Assembly: GCA_036381495.1 (NCBI GenBank)
Contig: DASVCS010000093.1
Coordinates: 53,749 to 117,748 of the forward strand
Origin: DASVCS01 sp036381495
Lineage (GTDB): Bacteria > Gemmatimonadota > Gemmatimonadetes > Longimicrobiales > RSA9
Direction of reading: 5' to 3'
DNA length: 64,000 nucleotides
In this document: positions 26,576 through 34,156 of the stretch, in pieces
How positions within the stretch are numbered: the first letter of the stretch is position 1
How the letters are laid out: each line of letters opens with the position of its first letter
Program-made: the position numbers and the translations under genes
The notes under the pieces: model-generated
What the model saw: the letters and a program-made list of their open reading frames with translations, nothing else
What the model was told of the DNA's origin: nothing
The model's database searches: none

Positions 26576-27714
26576 TGGCCGCCGATCGCCCTCGTCGCGA
26601 TCGGCGTCGCGACGACCGGCGCTCGGATGACGTCCGTCTGGCGGACTTCACGATCCCGGAGATGCGCAAGGCGCTGCTGACGGCCGGTCTGCTCCTGGCG
26701 ATCTTCCTTCTGTTCGCCTACATGGTCGCGGACGTGGCCGTGGCCGTGGTCGCGGGCGTCGTGCTGGGCGTGTACGCCATCCCGTTTCACCGCTGGCTGG
26801 GCCGGCGGCTCCACACGGATCGTGTCGCGGCGATCGTCACCATCACGCTGGTCACTGTGCCGTTGCTTGCGATCCTGATCTACAGTTGGGTCGAGATCGC
26901 GGGCGCCGCCGCCTACATGGAAGCAAACCGCGCGGCGGTGGCCGAGCGCCTGACCATCGCACTGCGCCGGGTCCCGTTCGCGCACCGCATCGCGGTCGAG
27001 CAAGACCTCTCCCGCTGGGTGATCGCCCTCGGCGAACGGACGGCGTTCGTGCTCGATGAGGTGCGCGATGCGTTCGACATCCTGGTCATCTCGGTCGCGG
27101 TGTTCCTCTTCACGGTCTATTACATCCTCACCGACCACCGCCGGATCCTGCGCTACATCAGACGGAAGATCCCGGGTCGCTACCGCGATCTTTCCCGGCA
27201 GGTGAGCGCCAACATCCGGGCCGTGGTCTACGGGGCGCTCTACGCCACCTTTCTGGTTCAACTCCTCAAGGCCGCAGTGGTTCTCTCGATGAACCTGCTC
27301 TGGGACATCCCGCTCGCCGTGGTGTTGAGCATCGTCGCGTTCTTCATCGGGTTCTTCCCGATCGTCGGATCGTGGGTCATCTACCTGTCGGTCGCGCTCT
27401 ACCTGGCGGTCTTCCGGAACGACATCATGGGCGCCGCCGCCATGGCGCTCATCGGCTTCACGGTCAACACGGTATTCCTCTCGATGTACGTGAGGCCGAA
27501 GATCGCCGCTGAGAAGTCCCACGTGCTGAACTTCTACTGGATGTTCATTGCCCTGGTGACCGGCGTCTACACCTTCGGGTTGGTCGGCATCATTGTCGGG
27601 CCGGTGTTGATCGGCGTGCTCAAGGCCATCTTCGACACGGTGACGGGTGATGGAACGCCCGTCCGCTTGGAGGCGCCATCGGAGGCGGCCTACCGCCGGC
27701 GCGCCGCCGGATAG
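26575..27714 (+). CDS. AI-2E family transporter
   Basis: A 379-residue polytopic membrane protein of the AI-2E/PerM exporter family. A basic N-terminus is followed by paired helices (ALLTAGLLLAIFLLFAYMV; VAVVAGVVLGVYAIPFHRWL), a long soluble loop, and C-terminal helices with the family-typical segments VVYGALYATFLVQ, FFIGFFPIVGSW and GPVLIGVLKAIF. Members export autoinducer-2 or other small solutes, or act in Na+(Li+)/H+ exchange; the substrate here is unknown. The ATG overlaps the preceding TGA by one base. Probably last gene of the run that starts at 22906. Confidence 0.88.
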   Translation: MAADRPRRDRRRDDRRSDDVRLADFTIPEMRKALLTAGLLLAIFLLFAYMVADVAVAVVAGVVLGVYAIPFHRWLGRRLHTDRVAAIVTITLVTVPLLAILIYSWVEIAGAAAYMEANRAAVAERLTIALRRVPFAHRIAVEQDLSRWVIALGERTAFVLDEVRDAFDILVISVAVFLFTVYYILTDHRRILRYIRRKIPGRYRDLSRQVSANIRAVVYGALYATFLVQLLKAAVVLSMNLLWDIPLAVVLSIVAFFIGFFPIVGSWVIYLSVALYLAVFRNDIMGAAAMALIGFTVNTVFLSMYVRPKIAAEKSHVLNFYWMFIALVTGVYTFGLVGIIVGPVLIGVLKAIFDTVTGDGTPVRLEAPSEAAYRRRAAG

Positions 27715-27987
27715 GCGGCCACCGCTTCGCTACGGCAGCTCGCCCGTACCGGCCCCCGGCGGAGCGCTGCACGCCCGGCGCCCGACCCGCGCACGGACCG
27801 CTCCAGGCCATCGAGGCGGGGCAGCCGCCGGCCGGTGAACGTGCGGGCGCCGCGTGGGTACACCCAGAGGCGAATCGGGTCGGTCCAGCGCGCGCGGCTG
27901 CATTGCGTCCGTCGGCGCGGCGGATCGGGCGTGTCATTCGCGCCTCATCGGACGGACAGAGAACGGAACGGAAGGCGGGACGGGATC
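27715..27987. other. Intergenic region before ypdA
   Basis: About 270 bp with no supported gene. An open frame from 27835 continues into ypdA but lacks the family N-terminus before 27988. Several short GC inverted repeats are present, but none stands out as a terminator. A promoter for ypdA is expected here; I could not place one with confidence. Confidence 0.4.
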
Positions 27988-29019
27988 GTGCAGGAATCGG
28001 TGGAACTGGCGGTGATCGGCGGTGGACCATCCGGACTGAGCGTGGGCGTCGCGGCCCGTCGCCACGGCCTCGGATGCGTGATCTTCGAGAAGGGGTGTCT
28101 CACCCGCTGCATCGCCGGCTACCCGGTCTACGGGCACTTCTTCAGTACGGCGGACAAACTCGAACTCGGCGGGCTGCCGTTCATCATCACCGATGACAAG
28201 CCGACGCGGCGGGACGCGCTCAAGTACTATCGCCGGGTGGTCGAACACTTCGCGCTCGACGTCCGGCAGTACGAGGAGGTCGTCGACGTCCGGCCTGCGG
28301 ACGACGGTTTCACTGTCGTGACACGCCGTATCGACGGTTCCCAGGAAAGCTATTCGGCACGGCGCGTGGTGGTGGCGACCGGGTACTGGGACACGCCGAA
28401 CCTCCTCGGGATCCCGGGGGAGGACCTGCCGAAGGTGACCCATTACTACCGCGAAGCGCTCCCGTTTTTCGGGCAGGATTGCCTGGTCATCGGCGGCGGG
28501 AACTCCGCGGTCGAGGCGGCGCTCGATCTCTATCGGTCCGGCGCGCGCGTGACGATGGTCCATTTCGCCGACCGGCTCGACAGCGGCGTGAAGCCATGGG
28601 TTCTCCCGGACATCAACGGCCGGATCCAGAAGGGGGAGATCGCCGTTCACTGGCGGACACGCGTGATCGAGATCCGCCCGCGCACCGTACGCCTCCGCTC
28701 CGAGGCCGATGGCCGCACCGAGGAGATCAAGAACGATTTCGTGTTCGCGATGACCGGCTATACGCCCGATCCATGGCTCCTGCGCGAGTTGGGGGTCGGT
28801 TTCGACCCGGAGACCGGGATCCCCAACCACGACCCGGAGACCATGGAGACGGACGTCCCGGGTGTCTTCATTGCGGGCGTGGTCGCGGGCGGCAACCGTC
28901 CCAACAAGATCTTCATCGAGAACGCCCGTGAGCATGGTCCCCGCATCGTCGCGGCGATCCGGGCGGCGGCCGCCGCTCCCAGCGCGCCGGCCGGCTCGAG
29001 CGTTCCAACCGCCCGGTGA
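27988..29019 (+). CDS. ypdA: YpdA-family bacillithiol disulfide reductase (FAD/NADPH)
   Basis: A 343-residue flavoprotein with an FAD-binding motif at the start (VIGGGPSGLSVGVAAR), the YpdA-type segment FEKGCLTRCIAGYPVYGHFFSTADKLELG, an NADPH-binding motif VIGGGNSAVEAALDL, and a C-terminal FAD motif DVPGVFIAGVVAGGN. YpdA/Bdr reduces oxidised bacillithiol in Firmicutes and others. Its presence suggests that this organism makes bacillithiol, although no bsh gene lies in the window. The GTG start was chosen because it gives the standard N-terminus with GGGA upstream. It converges on the OsmC gene, suggesting local clustering of redox defence. Confidence 0.88.
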   Translation: MQESVELAVIGGGPSGLSVGVAARRHGLGCVIFEKGCLTRCIAGYPVYGHFFSTADKLELGGLPFIITDDKPTRRDALKYYRRVVEHFALDVRQYEEVVDVRPADDGFTVVTRRIDGSQESYSARRVVVATGYWDTPNLLGIPGEDLPKVTHYYREALPFFGQDCLVIGGGNSAVEAALDLYRSGARVTMVHFADRLDSGVKPWVLPDINGRIQKGEIAVHWRTRVIEIRPRTVRLRSEADGRTEEIKNDFVFAMTGYTPDPWLLRELGVGFDPETGIPNHDPETMETDVPGVFIAGVVAGGNRPNKIFIENAREHGPRIVAAIRAAAAAPSAPAGSSVPTAR

Positions 29020-29108
29020 CATGCGGGCCGCTCACCGCGTCACGGCTCACCACGGCCTGGACGGCAAGGTCGGCACGCCTGTAGCCACCGGGAGGGGCGC
29101 GGGCGGGA

Positions 29109-29480
29109 TCAACGCTCGATGCGCATGTCGATGATCGGCGGGTGCTGGAGCGTGTGCTCGACCGTGCAGTGCCGCGCGACACGGAGCGCGGCATCCCCAC
29201 GAGCGGGTGAGAGGCCCGGCCACCGGACGGCAACGTCGTAGCGCCCCACCCGGAACGGGTCGTCGACGTAATACCACGAGATGGCAACCTCGAGGGGATC
29301 GATCGATAGCCCGGCCTGTAGCGCCCAACTGGCCAGGACCGACACCGTGCACGTCGCCAGGGAGGCGGCGAGCATGTGCAACGGCGAGAAGTGGAGTCCG
29401 GCGGCCGGGGGCTCGACCTCGAGCCCCTCACCCGCCGCCTGGACGCGGAGCGACTGCTCGCCGTCCAGGAGAATGCGCAT
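29109..29480 (-). CDS. OsmC family protein
   Basis: A 123-residue OsmC/Ohr-type protein. Two conserved cysteines lie in LATCTVSVLASW (Cys44) and VARHCTVEHTLQHPP (about Cys108), and FSPLHMLAASLATCT matches the family's first helix. OsmC-type enzymes detoxify organic hydroperoxides by thiol chemistry, although some are not peroxidases. It starts 6 bp after the small membrane protein and is probably the last gene of the ECF sigma operon that begins at 33181. That places peroxide defence in an envelope-stress regulon. Confidence 0.85.
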   Translation of the reverse strand: MRILLDGEQSLRVQAAGEGLEVEPPAAGLHFSPLHMLAASLATCTVSVLASWALQAGLSIDPLEVAISWYYVDDPFRVGRYDVAVRWPGLSPARGDAALRVARHCTVEHTLQHPPIIDMRIER

Positions 29481-29486
29481 TCGGGA

Positions 29487-29714
29487 TCAACCCTCCAGCC
29501 ACTTCCGCTCCGCCCGCTCGAGGCGCTTGTGACGGGGCGCCAGGAAGCGGACGATGATGTAGCCCACGAGTACGATCGGCGCCACCTTGAACAGCAGGAA
29601 TCCTGCCAACGCCCACGCGATCGAGAAGAGGATCCCCACGACGGCGAGAACCACCGCGAGCGCGACCACGCCGACCAGCCCGATCAGGAAGAGGACCGCC
29701 AGCGACTCGATCAT
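29487..29714 (-). CDS. Small membrane protein in ECF operon
   Basis: A 75-residue protein consisting almost wholly of two hydrophobic helices (residues ~3-32 and ~35-58), then a basic tail RHKRLERAERKWLEG. No specific family is recognised, although the pattern recalls small phage-shock or envelope-stress membrane proteins. It sits 24 bp after the DUF4097 gene and 6 bp before the OsmC gene, so it is almost surely co-transcribed. A role in membrane stress is inferred from context only. Confidence 0.65.
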   Translation of the reverse strand: MIESLAVLFLIGLVGVVALAVVLAVVGILFSIAWALAGFLLFKVAPIVLVGYIIVRFLAPRHKRLERAERKWLEG

Positions 29715-29738
29715 GAATCCCTCCCACAGTTCCGAGGT

Positions 29739-30584
29739 TCAGTTCAACCAGTGCACGTCGACCGAGCCGAGCGCGCCGCTGATATCGAGAGTGAGGTGAT
29801 GCTCCGCCTCTTCCCAGTCCAGGGAGTAGTAGGCATCCCCACGTTTGACCAACTCCTGCGAATCGAACGACACGAGGAACGTGTCCTTGTCGACCCGGAG
29901 CCCCACCCCGCGCGGGATGCGCAGCGTGAGCGCACCGAGCCCCATCTCGACTTTGCACGCCAGATCCCGCCGCCAGGCGCCCGAGAAGTCGAGTACGATC
30001 TCGCCGGCACCGCCGGAAACCGAGAGCTGCTCGGCGTTCGCGTTGCCGAGCCCGATGATCTGCATCGCGGCAGCACCGGCCTTGACCGTCAACCCCTCCA
30101 GCCGCTCCGGGTTCTGTTGCGAGAATCGTAGCCGCGTGTCGCTCGCACCGGTCGAGATGGCGGCGCGGCGGATACGGAGTCCACCGAGCTCGATGTCGGC
30201 ATCGACGGCGCCCATCTCGAAGTCGAGGTCGAGCGGGACATTCGGCCCGAGGGCGAGTTCGAGGCGGCCGGCATCATCATCGATCTCGCCGGTCCAGACA
30301 TGCGCCCCTCCACCGTCGATGCCGACGGTCAACAGGCCGGCTTTGTAGTCGTGGAGCGGGCGGAACGTGTCCGCATCGTAGCGGATGGTCGAGCGGTAGA
30401 GCGTGCCGGATTCGGCCGCGCCGACCTCGATCTTGCCCATGCCGAATCGGACGCGGACGCGCAGCTCCTGTTCGCCGGCGCGCTGCCGGCGGTTCGTGAG
30501 GGTGCGCCAATCCTGCGCATCGGCATCGGCGACCGTGGCGAAGATGGCGAGCGCCACGGTGAGCCCGCGCAACAGGTTAGACAT
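29739..30584 (-). CDS. Secreted DUF4097/toastrack-like beta protein
   Basis: A 281-residue protein with a signal peptide (LLRGLTVALAIFATVADADAQ). A regular beta-strand repeat region follows, in which short strands alternate with Gly/Asp turns (FEMGAVDADIELGGLRI, VSGGAGEIVLDFSG, MGLGALTLRIPRGVGLRV). This is the pattern of DUF4097/LiaF-C 'toastrack' domains linked to cell-envelope stress. Its start overlaps the end of the preceding membrane-protein gene by 8 bp. Likely periplasmic; a sensor or scaffold role is inferred from the operon. Confidence 0.72.
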   Translation of the reverse strand: MSNLLRGLTVALAIFATVADADAQDWRTLTNRRQRAGEQELRVRVRFGMGKIEVGAAESGTLYRSTIRYDADTFRPLHDYKAGLLTVGIDGGGAHVWTGEIDDDAGRLELALGPNVPLDLDFEMGAVDADIELGGLRIRRAAISTGASDTRLRFSQQNPERLEGLTVKAGAAAMQIIGLGNANAEQLSVSGGAGEIVLDFSGAWRRDLACKVEMGLGALTLRIPRGVGLRVDKDTFLVSFDSQELVKRGDAYYSLDWEEAEHHLTLDISGALGSVDVHWLN

Positions 30585-31875
30585 GCGATTCCTCCTCGAA
30601 GACGTCGCCGATGTTCACATCGGGCGCAGTCGGCCGTGCCGAGACCGGCGGCGTGGTCCCGCCGCGGGAGAGGAGCACGGCGCCGAAGCCGATGGTGAAC
30701 GCGGCCCAGGTCAGGACGACGGCGAGGAACGTGAGGAGTCCCTTGATGAAATCGAGCCAGGGGCCGGCCATGTGGACCACGTTCGCCGCGACGAACAGAG
30801 CGAGGAGCAGACCGGTGCCGGTCAGGACGTAATAGTAGGAATTGGCGCGTTTGAACCAGTCTCCTCCGTGGAACCGCCGTTCGGCGAGCGCCTCGCCGGC
30901 GGCGTGGCCGACGGCGAGATAGCCGAAGAGAACCGCGAGGATGACCGCGACGGGGAAGAGCGGTACCCAGACGAGCAGCAGCGGCAGTCCGACCACCGAG
31001 ATCGTCAGCACGATGATGCCCAGCAGGAACGCCGGCAGGACCAGGAACCCGCCCGCGAGGCCGACCAGGCCGGAGCGGAGCGTGGCGTGGCGGACCGTGT
31101 CGGCCACGCCTTCGATGTAGCGTCGGCCGAAGAAGACGGCGACGAAGCCGAGTCCGACGAGGACTGCGTAGATCGCGATGATCGAAAAGATGTCGGCGAT
31201 CGCTTGCCCGACGCGACGGAAGGGGCGCGTCCAGGGGGGTCGGCGGTCGCGATCGAGTCTCGCGAGCGTCTCGTGGAGCTGTTCAAGGGAATCGGCGCGA
31301 TCCCGGAGCTCGGCCTCGAGTTCCTCGATCCGCGCCTGGTAGCGTTCCACCGATTGGCCGATGCCGGTCCCGGGGACGGGGATGTCCGGGGCGGGGATGT
31401 CCGGGGCCGGGAGGGGGCGCGCGGCAGGCGCCGCGGCGACTGGCGCGACCCGGCCGGCCAGCGCGGATTCGAGCTCGGCATCGAGAGTTTCGCCCGCGCC
31501 GTCGCCGGGCGCCTGCCAGTCCGTGAGCAGGCCGCCGAGGTCGCGGGCGGGCGCCGCCATGGCGCTGCGCAGGAGCGTGCGCCACGCCTGGTCGAGCTGG
31601 CCGTTTCGGGGCGCGGCGCCGACGTCGCGGCCGTCCACCCACACGCGTCCATCGCGAATGGCGAAGCTGCGCTCGGTACCGTCTTCGAACTCGAGCCGGA
31701 GTTCGGCCTCCGTACGAGACAGTTCGACGGCGCTGGAAAGGAGGCCGGCCGGACCCACGGCTTGCGCGCTCGGCGTGGGTTCCTGCGTCATGGCGGTACC
31801 GGCCAAGGCGCCCGAGAGCGCCAGCGCGGCGACCAGCGACATGACGACTTTCCGGTTAGAAGCAATACGTCCCAT
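30577..31875 (-). CDS. Multi-spanning membrane protein of the ECF operon
   Basis: A 432-residue protein with an N-terminal signal (MSLVAALALSGALAGTAM), a ~150-residue extracytoplasmic part with a Pro/Ala linker (APDIPAPDIPVPG), a short coiled coil (~185-215, QARIEELEAELRDRADSLEQ), and about five C-terminal helices (IIAIYAVLVGLGFVAVFF to FIKGLLTFLAVVLTW). I do not recognise a named family. The ATG lies inside the end of the anti-sigma gene (20-bp overlap); a second ATG 11 codons later is possible. It may transmit the stress signal or be a target of the sigma factor. Confidence 0.65.
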   Translation of the reverse strand: MGRIASNRKVVMSLVAALALSGALAGTAMTQEPTPSAQAVGPAGLLSSAVELSRTEAELRLEFEDGTERSFAIRDGRVWVDGRDVGAAPRNGQLDQAWRTLLRSAMAAPARDLGGLLTDWQAPGDGAGETLDAELESALAGRVAPVAAAPAARPLPAPDIPAPDIPVPGTGIGQSVERYQARIEELEAELRDRADSLEQLHETLARLDRDRRPPWTRPFRRVGQAIADIFSIIAIYAVLVGLGFVAVFFGRRYIEGVADTVRHATLRSGLVGLAGGFLVLPAFLLGIIVLTISVVGLPLLLVWVPLFPVAVILAVLFGYLAVGHAAGEALAERRFHGGDWFKRANSYYYVLTGTGLLLALFVAANVVHMAGPWLDFIKGLLTFLAVVLTWAAFTIGFGAVLLSRGGTTPPVSARPTAPDVNIGDVFEEESHV

Positions 31876-32503
31876 AGGTCTTTTCCCGCGTCGAAGAGCG
31901 GAACAGATTCTGATAGAGGATCCACGCCGATCCGGCCGTCACGGTCGCGACCAGCGCGGCCGCCGCACCCAACTCTCCGAGGCCGAACCCGGCAGGCAGT
32001 GCGCTGGCCCACTCCCAGAGTCGCAGCGCAATGTTGCTCTCGATGACGGCCGTGCCTGCGCGAGCGGCCAGCGACATGGCTGCATCGGCGGTCCGGTCGC
32101 GCACGAGCATCCAGAGGCCGTGCATCGTGAAGCGGGGTTGCGAGAGGAGCCACGCGGTCACGCCGCCCGCGCCGAGCACGGGGAGCGAGAGGATGGCCGT
32201 CACCAGCGCCCACCCGGTCGTCCCGCTGGGAACCCACCGGCGCAGCCATGCGGCCACGCGGAGCGTCCACGGCTGCCGGATCTGGACGCCCGCCATGATC
32301 CGATCGGCGAACCCGGGCGTGGGCGCCAGCCGGGGGAGTGCACCGAGCGCCGCGAAGAGCGCGCGCAGCTCATCCACCTCGGACTGGCAGCGGATGCAGG
32401 AGACCAGGTGCGACTCCAGCACCGCGCGATCCGAACCGTCGAGCGAATCCTCGACGTACGCTTCGAGGCGATCAGAGGCCGGGTGCAGCATATCCATACT
32501 CAA
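31856..32503 (-). CDS. Zinc-finger (zf-HC2) transmembrane anti-sigma factor
   Basis: A 215-residue protein with an N-terminal zf-HC2 anti-sigma domain: the ligand pattern H-x3-C-x2-C is seen as SHLVSCIRCQ (His32, Cys36, Cys39). Two membrane segments follow (about 97-118, WALVTAILSLPVLGAGGV; and 180-200, ALVATVTAGSAWILY). Anti-sigma factors of this kind hold the cognate ECF factor at the membrane until a signal releases it. The sigma gene lies directly upstream. A TTG start is used here because GGAG is 7 bases away; an ATG two codons later is the alternative. Confidence 0.82.
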   Translation of the reverse strand: MSMDMLHPASDRLEAYVEDSLDGSDRAVLESHLVSCIRCQSEVDELRALFAALGALPRLAPTPGFADRIMAGVQIRQPWTLRVAAWLRRWVPSGTTGWALVTAILSLPVLGAGGVTAWLLSQPRFTMHGLWMLVRDRTADAAMSLAARAGTAVIESNIALRLWEWASALPAGFGLGELGAAAALVATVTAGSAWILYQNLFRSSTREKTYGTYCF

Positions 32504-32560
32504 GCGGATGCTCCATGCCGGGGGTTCGTGTTTCCGTACGCGCCGCCGATGCCAAGGGTT

Positions 32561-33181
32561 TCAGCAGCGGAGGTGCGCGAGCCGCTTACGTAGTTCATTG
32601 CGACCACGGTGGATGAACGTTTTGACCGTGCCGAGGGGAAGCTCCATGATCTCGGCGATTTCCTCGTAGGGGCGGCCCTCGACGTGCCAGAGGAGTATGG
32701 CGGTCCGGTATTCGGGCCGGATCTGGGCGATGGCTTGCTCGATCTCATGGCCAAGCTCGCGGCTGGCGGTGTATTCTTCGGGAGTCTCGTCGTTCCCGAC
32801 CGCGACGATCCTGCTCGCGGCGATCGCTTCCTCGGTCGTGGCATGTGGCGAGCCGTCGAGCGAGAGCGTGTTCAATTCCTTCTTGCGGATCTGATCGATC
32901 GCGGTGTTGTGGGCGATGCGGAAGATCCACGAGCTGAACTTGTGGGCGGGGTCGTAGCGATCGAGCGCGTTCAGCACCTTGATGAAGGTCTCCTGCGCCA
33001 GATCCTCGGCCAGCTCACGGTCGCGGACGAGCCGATAGATCAGCGAGATGACCGGACGTTCGTAACGGCCGATCAACTCGCGGTACGCCGCCTCGTGGCC
33101 TTCTCGGGCCCGGGCGATCACCTCCGGGTCGGTCAGTTGTTTGTAATCCACGTTGTCCGCGCAGCTGTGCGGCCGACTCAT
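32561..33181 (-). CDS. ECF-family RNA polymerase sigma factor
   Basis: A 206-residue sigma factor. Region 2 contains ELAEDLAQETFIKVLNALD and FSSWIFRIAHNTAIDQIRKK (-10 recognition). Region 4 contains RTAILLWHVEGRPYEEIAEI and the helix-turn-helix LPLGTVKTFIHRGRNELRKR (-35 recognition). A zf-HC2 anti-sigma gene follows 57 bp downstream. The ATG at 33181 was chosen because a longer frame would run through the promoter seen at 33193-33219. That promoter resembles SigW-type sites, so the operon is probably autoregulated. It heads a run of six genes ending with OsmC. Confidence 0.9.
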   Translation of the reverse strand: MSRPHSCADNVDYKQLTDPEVIARAREGHEAAYRELIGRYERPVISLIYRLVRDRELAEDLAQETFIKVLNALDRYDPAHKFSSWIFRIAHNTAIDQIRKKELNTLSLDGSPHATTEEAIAASRIVAVGNDETPEEYTASRELGHEIEQAIAQIRPEYRTAILLWHVEGRPYEEIAEIMELPLGTVKTFIHRGRNELRKRLAHLRC

Positions 33182-33192
33182 CCCGCGCCCAA

Positions 33193-33219
33193 TACGTGGC
33201 CCCTGTGGCCGGGGTTTCA
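33193..33219 (-). promoter_or_regulatory. ECF-type promoter (TGAAAC-N17-CGTA) of the sigma operon
   Basis: On the minus strand TGAAAC (33219-33214) and CGTA (33196-33193) are separated by 17 bases. Bacillus SigW-type promoters are TGAAAC-N16-CGTA, so this is one base longer. The predicted start point (~33186) is only a few bases before the sigma ATG at 33181, giving a very short leader. Confidence 0.6.
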
Positions 33220-33296
33220 ACCCCCGACCTTGATCGCCGCGGCGCGAGGCGCTACGTTGCGCCGCCGCATTCTACGACACCGGAGCAATTTACGCG

Positions 33297-34031
33297 ATGC
33301 CGAGACCCCCTGCCGGCGTGCTTCCCTCTGCCGAGGAGAAGGCGGCAGCCGTCCGCCGGATGTTCGGTGCGATCGCGCCGCGATACGACCTGCTCAACCA
33401 CGTATTGAGCCTGAACATCGACCGGCGTTGGCGCCGTCGCGCGGTGGACCGGTTGCTGGATGGCCGGGCGCCGCACGGCACCTACCTGGATGCGTGCGCG
33501 GGGACGCTCGACCTGGCGCTCGAACTCGCGGGCCGGCGTGGTTTTCAGGGGCGAGTCGTCGCCGCGGATTTCGCGCTTGCCATGCTCGAGCGCGGGACGC
33601 CCAAGGCCCGTGGCCGACCTGTCGCACCCACGTGTGCGGACGCGCTGCGGTTGCCGTTTTCCGACGCGACTTTCGACGGCATCACGGTCGGTTTCGGTAT
33701 CCGCAACCTGGCGGACCTCGACGAGGGGTTGCGGGAACTTGCCCGCGTCTCGAAGCCGGACGGCCGCCTCGTCGTGCTCGAATTCACGACGCCGGTGCGC
33801 CCGTCGGTCCGCGCTCTCTACCTGGCGTACTTCACGCGCGTGCTGCCGTGGATCGGCAGGATCGTCTCTCGTCATGCGAGCGCCTACGCGTACCTCCCGG
33901 CGTCGGTGCTCGACTTCCCGCCGCCGGCTGCGCTGGCGGCGCGGATGACTTCCGCCGGCTTCCGTGATGTGGCGTGGGAGCCACTGACGGGCGGGATCGC
34001 GGCGCTCCACGTGGGCGTCCGCGGACCGTAG
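33297..34031 (+). CDS. menG: Demethylmenaquinone methyltransferase (MenG/UbiE)
   Basis: A 244-residue SAM-dependent C-methyltransferase. It has the UbiE/MenG N-terminal signature FGAIAPRYDLLNHVLSLNID, a SAM motif I YLDACAGTLDLALEL (a GT in place of the usual GTGD), and the family motifs FGIRNLADLDEGLRELARV and RLVVLEFTTP. It carries out the last methylation of menaquinone (or ubiquinone). With ubiD-ubiA-ubiX at 39.8-43 kb and no ubiquinone-specific genes, menaquinone is the likelier product. It is divergent from the ECF sigma gene, sharing a ~115-bp promoter region. Confidence 0.9.
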   Translation: MPRPPAGVLPSAEEKAAAVRRMFGAIAPRYDLLNHVLSLNIDRRWRRRAVDRLLDGRAPHGTYLDACAGTLDLALELAGRRGFQGRVVAADFALAMLERGTPKARGRPVAPTCADALRLPFSDATFDGITVGFGIRNLADLDEGLRELARVSKPDGRLVVLEFTTPVRPSVRALYLAYFTRVLPWIGRIVSRHASAYAYLPASVLDFPPPAALAARMTSAGFRDVAWEPLTGGIAALHVGVRGP

Positions 34032-34100
34032 TTGCGTAGCGGGACCGAGTCGGCGCCCGCGGAAACGGGATCGAGCGGCAGAGGGGCGGCGGGCGATGGG

Positions 34101-34116
34101 CGCGAGCGGGCTCGCG
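34101..34116. terminator. Hairpin between convergent menG and oxidoreductase
   Basis: CGCGAG and CTCGCG form a perfect 6-bp stem with a CGGG loop in the 125-bp gap between two convergent genes. There is no T-tract; possible bidirectional terminator. Confidence 0.4.
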
Positions 34117-34156
34117 AGCGGATCGGGGAAGGGATCGTGATCCGGCGGGTCCGGCA

